A DNA stretch of 64,000 bases from Parietaria judaica (Eukaryota > Streptophyta > Magnoliopsida > Rosales > Urticaceae): the NCBI GenBank assembly GCA_954871525.1, contig OX940868.1, forward strand, positions 11,088,056 to 11,152,055, given 5' to 3'. Below the pieces are notes generated by a model that did not search any database, was not told the origin of the DNA, and saw nothing but the letters and a program-made list of their open reading frames with translations. The translations under genes and the position numbers were made by a program. Position 1 is the first letter of the stretch. Every line of letters begins with the position of its first letter. Below are positions 57,791 through 64,000 of the stretch, in pieces.

Positions 57791-57918
57791 TATGAAAACG
57801 ACTCAAATCCAAAATTCAAATACCTTAACATTATACGATACCGCTATACCACGGTCCACGATACATATTATCGCTACTTTATATACAATGTCATGTAGCG
57901 GTTACATATGGTGTCTAC

Positions 57919-58258
57919 TTCAGGAGATACCTTTTTCACTAGCTCGACGTATAGCTGTTTCAACCTTGACGGTCTATCTAGTGTCCGAATATATGATTCG
58001 AAGTCAGGTTCATCAGCAATGGCTATTGGCTGAATATTGTGATCAACTAGGTAATATGTAAGTTTTAAATCAAAATTGTCGGACAATATCAAATTTTTTA
58101 TACAACAACTCCTTCAAATCAGATATGTTGTTTAAAGCATACTTTTCAACGGTTAAAGCAGTTGCAGTATCACTTATTCTCTCCCACCACCACTTGTAAC
58201 GATATCTATCGAAGTTCCATTCTCCGCCAAAACTGACAATCAAAAGGTAATCATTCAT
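57919..58258 (-). pseudogene. MuDR-type transposase N-terminal exon, copy B
   Basis: The minus strand starts MNDYLLIVSFGGEWNFDRYR (ATG at 58256-58258), then YKWWWERISDTATALTVEKY, ISDLKELLYKKFDIVRQ. After a small frame slip near 58080 it continues DLKLTYYLVDHNIQPIAIAD, EPDFESYIRTLDRPSRLKQL and YVELVKKVSPE, with a GTAGAC donor. Plant MURA proteins typically open like this (GGEW..., then a PB1-like fold ending LYVEL). The zinc-finger and DDE catalytic parts should follow on further exons and are missing. Confidence 0.7.
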
Positions 58259-58457
58259 CCTGTAAATGGAAAAATACTTCAATATTAAATTAAACTGCTA
58301 TAGGCTTATATTATACTTAAGAATTCATAGAGTACGAACTAAATTCGGCCTAAAGATTACGGTACCGCTACATAACATATTCTTAGCGCATAATTTATCA
58401 AAGATTGAAAACAACAATTTGGTACTTGGTTACAGTGGCTAATCTTAGTTTATATTT

Positions 58458-59350
58458 TAAGGATTCATATAGTACATTCGGCCTACAGATCTCGGTACCG
58501 ACACATAAGACATTAATACCGCTATATTTTGTCCACAAATTGAAAAAATTAATAAAATTACGTTATTATACTGGGATAACCTTACCTTATATTTTAATGA
58601 TCCAGAGAGTACATTCTTCCTACATATAGCGGTAGCTCCATATAATATATCCATACTGCTATAATTTGTCCACAAATTGAAAACAATAATAAAATTACGT
58701 TATTATACTGGGATAATCTTACCTTATATTGTAATGATCCAGAGAGTACATTCTGCCTACATATAGCGGTACCTCTATATAATATATCCATACTGCTATA
58801 ATTTGTCCACAAATTGAAAACAATAATAAAATTACGTTATCATACTGGGATAACCTTACCTTATATTTTAATGATCTAGAAAGTACATTCTGCCTACATA
58901 TAGCGGTACCTCTATATAATATATCCATTTCGCTATATTTTTTCCACAAATTGAAAACAGTAGTAAAATTACGTTATCATACTAGGATAACCTTACCTTA
59001 TATTTTAATGATCTAGAGAGTACATTCTGCCTACAGATATCGGTACCGCTAGATAATATATACATACCGCTATATTTTGTCTACAAATTGAAAACAATAA
59101 TAAAATTACTTTATTATACTCTGATAACCTTACTTTATATTTTAAAGATCAAGAGAGTACATTCTGCCTACAGATATCGGTACCTCTAGATAACATATAC
59201 ATACCGCTATATTTTCTCCACAAATTGAAAACAATAATAAAATTACTTAATTATACTAGGATAACCTTGCCTTATATTTTAAAGATCCAGAGAGTACATT
59301 CTACCTACAGATATCGGTACCGCTAGATAATATATACATACCGCTATTTA
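58458..59350. repeat. 137-bp tandem array, copy B (7 units)
   Basis: Landmarks at 58467, 58604, 58741, 58878, 59015, 59152 and 59289: six successive steps of exactly 137 bp. Units carry 'catatagcggtacctct' and, about 25 bp on, 'ccataccgctata' or a variant. Confidence 0.95.
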
Positions 59351-59764
59351 TCCATAAATTGAAAACAACAATAAAATTTGATTACACACCTTCGAATGAG
59401 TCAATTCTTGATATACAGTCGAATTGAAAGATTCGCTAATCGTTGGCTGGGTAACGCAGAAGACATAGAGAAGGAATACAATGAATCAGCGAAGAAACAA
59501 TGAGAGCTTTAGGGTTTCTCGGCAATTGGGGAATCGAAGAAGAAGACGAATAACAGAGGAGATAGAAATATGGAGGGAAAGAAATAATATTAAAAGGGAG
59601 GAGAGAGAAAAAATAATAAAATAAGAGGAGAGAGAAAATTGAGCCCAACGAACTATAAATCGGCCCTACTTCGTTTAATGAAGGGTATGAACCAAACATG
59701 TGAACAGTACCGAGGGTATAACCAAATACCAAATCCCAAATAAGGTCATTCTTGCAATTCACCC
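59351..59764. other. Right terminal region of copy B
   Basis: Homologous to 24866-25286: GA-rich stretch and the tip ending AATTCACCC(T). Confidence 0.6.
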
Positions 59765-60290
59765 TTTTGTATTCCAACGCTTTTTTTACCCGAATAAAGT
59801 TCCAATTCTCTTGTTTTGTCTCCTCATATTACTTTCGTGAAAATTTCAAACCATGGATTGTGTCGTCTTCGGCGTTGAATTAAAAAGTAATTTTTCTCCC
59901 TTTTAAGTACATATCCACAATTATCTTTGATCGTCCAACTTTCCGATGGCTAATTTACTCTGGAAATGTGGATAAAATTTTGTAACGGTGGGATGATTAA
60001 CAGTGGAGGACGATTTTTTTTTCCGGAGGTACCAATAGGGACACAAAACTAAAGAATTGGAACTTTATCCGGGCAATAAAAAGAATTGGTATTTATTGGT
60101 CCACTTTTTGAAAGTATTGGTACTTTTGCCGGTATTATCCCTTTACTTTTTAATGAATAGTTCTTATTAATGATAATCTTGTATATTTATGTAGGGATTA
60201 TAACAACAAATTGAATGTCTAATCCTTAGTTCTTTAACTTTGCTTTGGTGTTTAGTCATCACACTGAGTCTATGTGTGGAGGTTTGACTG
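59765..60290 (+). repeat. Direct flanking repeat of copy B, right arm
   Basis: Second copy of 50647-51171, about 526 bp. It carries the right half of the MITE without its left half, and continues at 60291 into unique sequence ('atacacataaagaac'). Confidence 0.95.
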
Positions 60291-60391
60291 ATACACATAA
60301 AGAACTTAAACTGGTCCATAGGCTAGATTGGAAATGAGAATTTATAATCGCGAACGACATTTAAATGTGGTGATCTATTACTGGTTCATAG

Positions 60392-60863
60392 TAGGGGTCG
60401 TCCCTGAGTTTGTCGGGGCCTAGGCGAAGACTATTTTTGGGACCCCTATTGTAAAAATAAATATCAATACAAAAAGTATAAAAATATTTGAAGAATACAT
60501 TACTCATTTAAATATGACACGTCTAGCGTTTTTAGAGGCAAAAGTACAAATTAAATCTTTATACTCGAGTTTTTGAACCATATCTTGTTCGATAGACAGT
60601 AATGCTAAACCGCTCAACCTATCGTGGGATATGGTTGATTGAAGAGGCAAAATATTTGAATTAATACTACATTAGGCCCAATTTAATATTAAGCATCCAT
60701 TAAAAAAAATCAAGCCCAAAGCCCAATTTTAATTTTAAAATGTGGACACAATATTTTTTTTTTCCTTCCACATAGGGTCCTCAATTAAAAAATTTTGGGG
60801 CCCCCAATTTACTAATACATTGTAGGCGACCGCCTACCATGTATACCCTCAAGAACGGCCCTG
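60392..60863. mobile_element. Probable hAT element, worn ends
   Basis: The left end AGGGGTCGTCCCTGAG and the reverse complement of the right end (AGGGCCGTTCTTGAG) are similar. Next to them 'ggggcctaggcgaagac' pairs with 'ggcgaccgcctacc' and 'gacccctattg' with 'aattttggggccccc'. The flanks ttcatagt / atcatagt are a near 8-bp duplication. No coding. Confidence 0.6.
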
Positions 60864-62419
60864 ATCATAGTGATGCCCTCCACTGTTAAGCTTATCATGT
60901 ATGAAGCGTGTTCATAATGGACATACTACACTTACTTCAGAAATCGTCACATAAGTCTGTCACTAATGAGAGTATGATAATGTCACAAAGATTATCAGAT
61001 GAAATCAGTTGATGTCATGAGGATCATGGGCTCATACGGTTTAACTTACATGGTCTTTGATTTAGTCGTTACAGAATACATTAATATTCGTAAAACTTTT
61101 ATTTTGAGATCAGACGGTTAACCGGGATGAGTTGCATGAATGCAAATATTATTTTCCATTATGATATCATTATTATGATTTGTGAGAAACAAATAAGTAC
61201 TCATGATCAGCTCGTGGAGAATTAAATCGCTAGTAACTAACATCATTCATTGACAAAATAGCCTTATATACATCATAAAGACTAACACACATAATATAAA
61301 AGTTACTAGATATTAGACTATGCTAATTACATTTTGCTACTATATACCATGACTAAAATACTAAATCATATTGTTCGTTTTTTTTTTAAGAGAATATTGT
61401 TCGCTTTGATTACGACTAAAATAATAGAACGTATTATCAAATAATTATATGTTCTAAATTTTTGTTTCTATGAAATTATAAAAATCTTAAGCAATTTCTT
61501 TAATATTATTTTCTACTATAGATTTTTAAAATATATCCGCCATCTATATGATTAGTTGAGTTTCGATTTGAATAGTTGCATGACCATTAAACTCTACATG
61601 CCCTCTCGACTAAAACATTTATTCTAGATTTTATTTGTATTTATTTGTTAAAAAAATATCAAATAAGTACTAGAAGTTGGTGACATTAGAACATTATACA
61701 ATGGAGAGTTGTTCGCCACTATTTATTCGTGTGTAACGAGAAACCCTTCAGAATTTGATCACCTTCCTTTTATCCTATTGTTAATGTATATTTCTATTTT
61801 AATAAAGTTACTTGTTCTTTCTCGCATTAGTTCTTACTTCTTAGTTTTTACTTTTAGTTCCTAATTGAGCCTCTATTTTTTTTGTCTGATTTCATCTTTT
61901 CGACTTTTTTGACCTGCCACGCTCAATATGTGGGGTACTGTGGATTTTCAAACAGTCATCAAGGCTCAACATGACCCATAAACCCCAACCCATAATGTAA
62001 GGAGGTGGGTGAGCCAAGCCACTTTTATGAGGAGGGATCTCCAAAAAAGCAGCGGAAAAGCACTTTTATTTACGAATCAAGACAAGTGAGTTTGGGCCGG
62101 GTAGACCCATTTGATAACTCTAGGTTGAATCACATAAAATTCTAATGAGTTTTTTGTTTCTTTGTTGAAAACTTAAAATTTTTGACCATTTTTTTGTGGA
62201 ACTTGCGGAATTCTAGTAAAAGACTTGTCACGACAACTGAAAAAATGTTAACATTTACTCCGTTAGCCCCGGTATTCAAAATACTGATTGTTATGGGTGT
62301 TTTTCGTGGAATTAATGAAATCAATTTTGGCCCAAAATTCCCCCCCGGAGGCCCATATTTCAAAACCGAGAGACCCAAAAAAGTAAAAAAATAATTATTT
62401 ATTACTTCTTCTTTATAGG
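60864..62419. other. AT-rich intergenic
   Basis: No gene seen. 61860-62390 becomes GC-richer and may be the flank or outer LTR part of the retrotransposon that follows. Confidence 0.4.
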
Positions 62420-63264
62420 TATAAGCGAGTGTGGTGTCAGGATACGAACAAGTGGCCCCGAGGAGAAATTCGTGGAAGTTCCGGTTTTATGCAGTCGCTG
62501 ACCTATATCCCAAGTCCTAGGACCTTGTGGTGACGTGTCTCTCTTCTGGTCCGAGGTTCTGGTTCTCAGCGCTCACCGACATATATCTCAAGCTTTAGGA
62601 CTTTGTGGTAACGGGTCGGTGGACCTGGTTCCAGTCCGACGATAAGCGGAGGGTCTAACCTACCGGATTTCACAGCCCAAGCCCCAAGCCCAGAGATAGA
62701 GGCGGATAAGCTAGTTAAAGAGAAGGCGTAAAATTAATCCCTGGCTCTATAGAGAGCAAGCCAAAAAGGAGGCATTAGAGGAAGGCTTGAGTATCGACTA
62801 ACCCCCGTCTCCTCTATCAGCTCCCGACTTGCCCAGGCATGCCCAACTACTCATCCAACTCTCACTTTGCATTATGTGATTACCCATTCCTAGTAAAATG
62901 GGTATGTTTGCAACCTCGCTATAAGTGACGAGTTGCGGCATCATATCTTATCACCCAACGATTCCCACATATATCGAAGAATCAAGATACAAGCATCGAC
63001 CTACCCAACGGATGTTTCGGTTCTCAATGGTCGCTGACTCATATCCCGACTCCGCTCTGACCGCCTACGCGAAGGTCTCGGGTATTTGCGGTAAAGGGTC
63101 GGAAGACTGGTTCTGGTCCACCCGGTTAGTTGAGGGTCTGGTCTCCTTAAGAACAATGAATCAAGCCTCTAGCCAAGGAAAGTAAACAAAGTCCATGGGC
63201 CCAGCTCATTATCTAGACATGGGCAGCAATAATGTTTGCTCCATATTTTCATTATCAAATCTTT
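62420..63264 (+). mobile_element. Gypsy-like 5' LTR region (approximate)
   Basis: GC-rich, with an internal repeated theme: 'gcagtcgctgacctatatcccaag...ggaccttgtgg' (62490-62530), 'gcgctcaccgacatatatct...ggactttgtgg' (62568-62610), and a third version at 63028-63100 ('ggtcgctgactcatatccc'), each followed by 'ggtcggtggacctggttcc'-type phrases. Long LTRs with such repeats are common in plant gypsy elements. The exact LTR start is not fixed. Confidence 0.45.
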
Positions 63265-63300
63265 TGGCGCTAGAAGAAGGAGGCTCCCGATAAGTTCAAG
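63265..63300 (+). promoter_or_regulatory. Putative primer-binding site / leader start
   Basis: TGGCGCTAGAAGAAGGAGG at 63265. A TGGCGC start just after an LTR end is a typical position and sequence for the tRNA primer site of plant gypsy elements; the matching tRNA was not checked. Confidence 0.45.
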
Positions 63301-63302
63301 CT

Positions 63303-63743
63303 TTGAGTCCTTACCAACACATCCAACGAACTCAGAACCTATCGGTCGCTCAACGACCTAAGAACTGTCACGCTTACTCCACACCAAGTACAAGAAACAC
63401 ACGCCATCAAGGAGATATCCACCACGCCGCAGAACCTCTCGCGGTTCAAACACCCTTTCTCGGCCTGGCAACACCAAGCCACCACGAACTTCATCTTGGT
63501 CGCCTCAACGACCTCAACATCTACAACTTCGAGACCTTTCTCGTCCACCTCGACATCTACATCGGTCACGTCAGCGACCTCAAATTTTATCTCGATCGCC
63601 GCAAAGACCTCAAGTTTCACCTCAGTTGCCACAGCGACCTCAAGTTTCATCTCTATCATGTCAGCAACATCAAGATCTCCATCAATCACATCGATGAACT
63701 CGAGCTTCGTCTGTGTCGCATCAAGCTACTACGGTTCTCTTGA
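63303..63743 (+). other. Leader/gag-side frame of a retrotransposon with a 10-residue repeat
   Basis: The open frame of 146 codons has no recognised domain in its first 65 residues, then a run of ~10-residue repeats: DLKFYLDRRK, DLKFHLSCHS, DLKFHLYHVS, NIKISINHID, ELELRLCRIK. At DNA level the phrase gacctcaa recurs every 30 bp (63576, 63606, 63636 and a variant near 63666). The opposite strand and another plus frame are also open across the repeat, so it may be a leader repeat with no protein product. The element continues beyond the window (63744-64000 keeps the same GC-rich style). Confidence 0.4.
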
Positions 63744-64000
63744 CACAACGTGGCGCCGAAGAACACCGGTACGCCATCACCTCTCGTAAGAAAACACATT
63801 CATCAAAGGATACGCTGAAGACCAAGCGAGTCTCTCCATTAACAAGGAGGAAAAAGTGGAATTCTGTTAGGATGACGAAGGCTCGATCCGGTTGCGATGA
63901 TGATCGAAGTCATAAACCCAAAGACGACGCCAAAAGCCCATCAAGGAAGGTGACGAACGAAGTACGATACTCGAAGATGACGCCGGGAGTCCATCAAGGA

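Larger units (their letters stand above)
51172..59764. mobile_element. MULE-like element with tandem DUF1985 genes, copy B
   Basis: An 8.6-kb same-orientation copy of 16463-25286 with all its parts in the same order. Differences: two extra 137-bp units, a shortened ~400-bp block, a ~500-bp loss of the segment matching about 23060-23280 and nearby stretches, and a more complete transposase first exon. It is bounded on both sides by the 525-bp direct repeat, not by a short target duplication. Confidence 0.8.

Noticed and set aside
50647..60290. The 525-bp direct repeats as LTRs of a retrotransposon
   Set aside because: The repeat begins inside a MITE and ends in unique flank, has no promoter or TG...CA ends, copy A lacks it, and the insert holds MULE-type, not retrotransposon, genes.

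Overview
This is a stretch of plant nuclear DNA: spliced genes with GT-AG introns, AT-rich intergenic sequence and many nested transposons. The proteins (chloroplast ribosomal protein bTHXc/PSRP4, PEX19, auxin importer LAX2) point to a flowering plant, most likely a eudicot. I cannot name the species. Only four loci look like ordinary host genes. These are a short unnamed Ser-rich protein (11972-12544, minus), the plastid ribosomal protein gene (15816-16307, minus, 3 exons), PEX19 (31931-33365, plus, 5 exons) and LAX2 (38198-41157, minus, 8 exons). A GT32 glycosyltransferase gene (9839-10615) is broken; it ends before its catalytic motif, and its stop codon lies inside a small transposon.

Layout. 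1-1290 is a deleted gypsy-like retrotransposon remnant. 2204-6949 is a Pack-MULE with ~125-bp terminal inverted repeats and an 8-bp target duplication. It carries fragments of a leucine-rich-repeat extensin gene, an equilibrative nucleoside transporter gene and an unidentified coding piece, around a 2-kb foldback array of ~190-bp units. 7088-8669, 9198-9743 and 10599-11040 are further inverted-repeat elements around the GT32 pseudogene. 14700-14900 looks like a CACTA end.

16463-25286 (copy A) and 51172-59764 (copy B) are two same-orientation copies of an ~8.7-kb MULE-like element. Each has two tandem DUF1985-type genes on the plus strand, a convergent first exon of a MuDR-type transposase on the minus strand, a ~400-bp tandem block, and an exact 137-bp tandem array (5 units in A, 7 in B). 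The octamer TACCGCTA and its complement TAGCGGTA recur through the non-coding parts of both copies. Copy B is flanked by a 525-bp direct duplication of its target, which cuts through an older MITE.

25500-26940 is an LTR-like block with 66-bp repeats. 28300-30610 is a nest of hAT elements, two with perfect 8-bp target duplications. 34745-35062 is a 64-bp minisatellite. 43501-44058 is a small MITE holding a possible captured first exon. 48431-49271 and 60392-60863 are hAT-type elements. 62420-64000 is the 5' part of a gypsy-like retrotransposon running off the window. All homology statements come from recognition by eye, without database searches.
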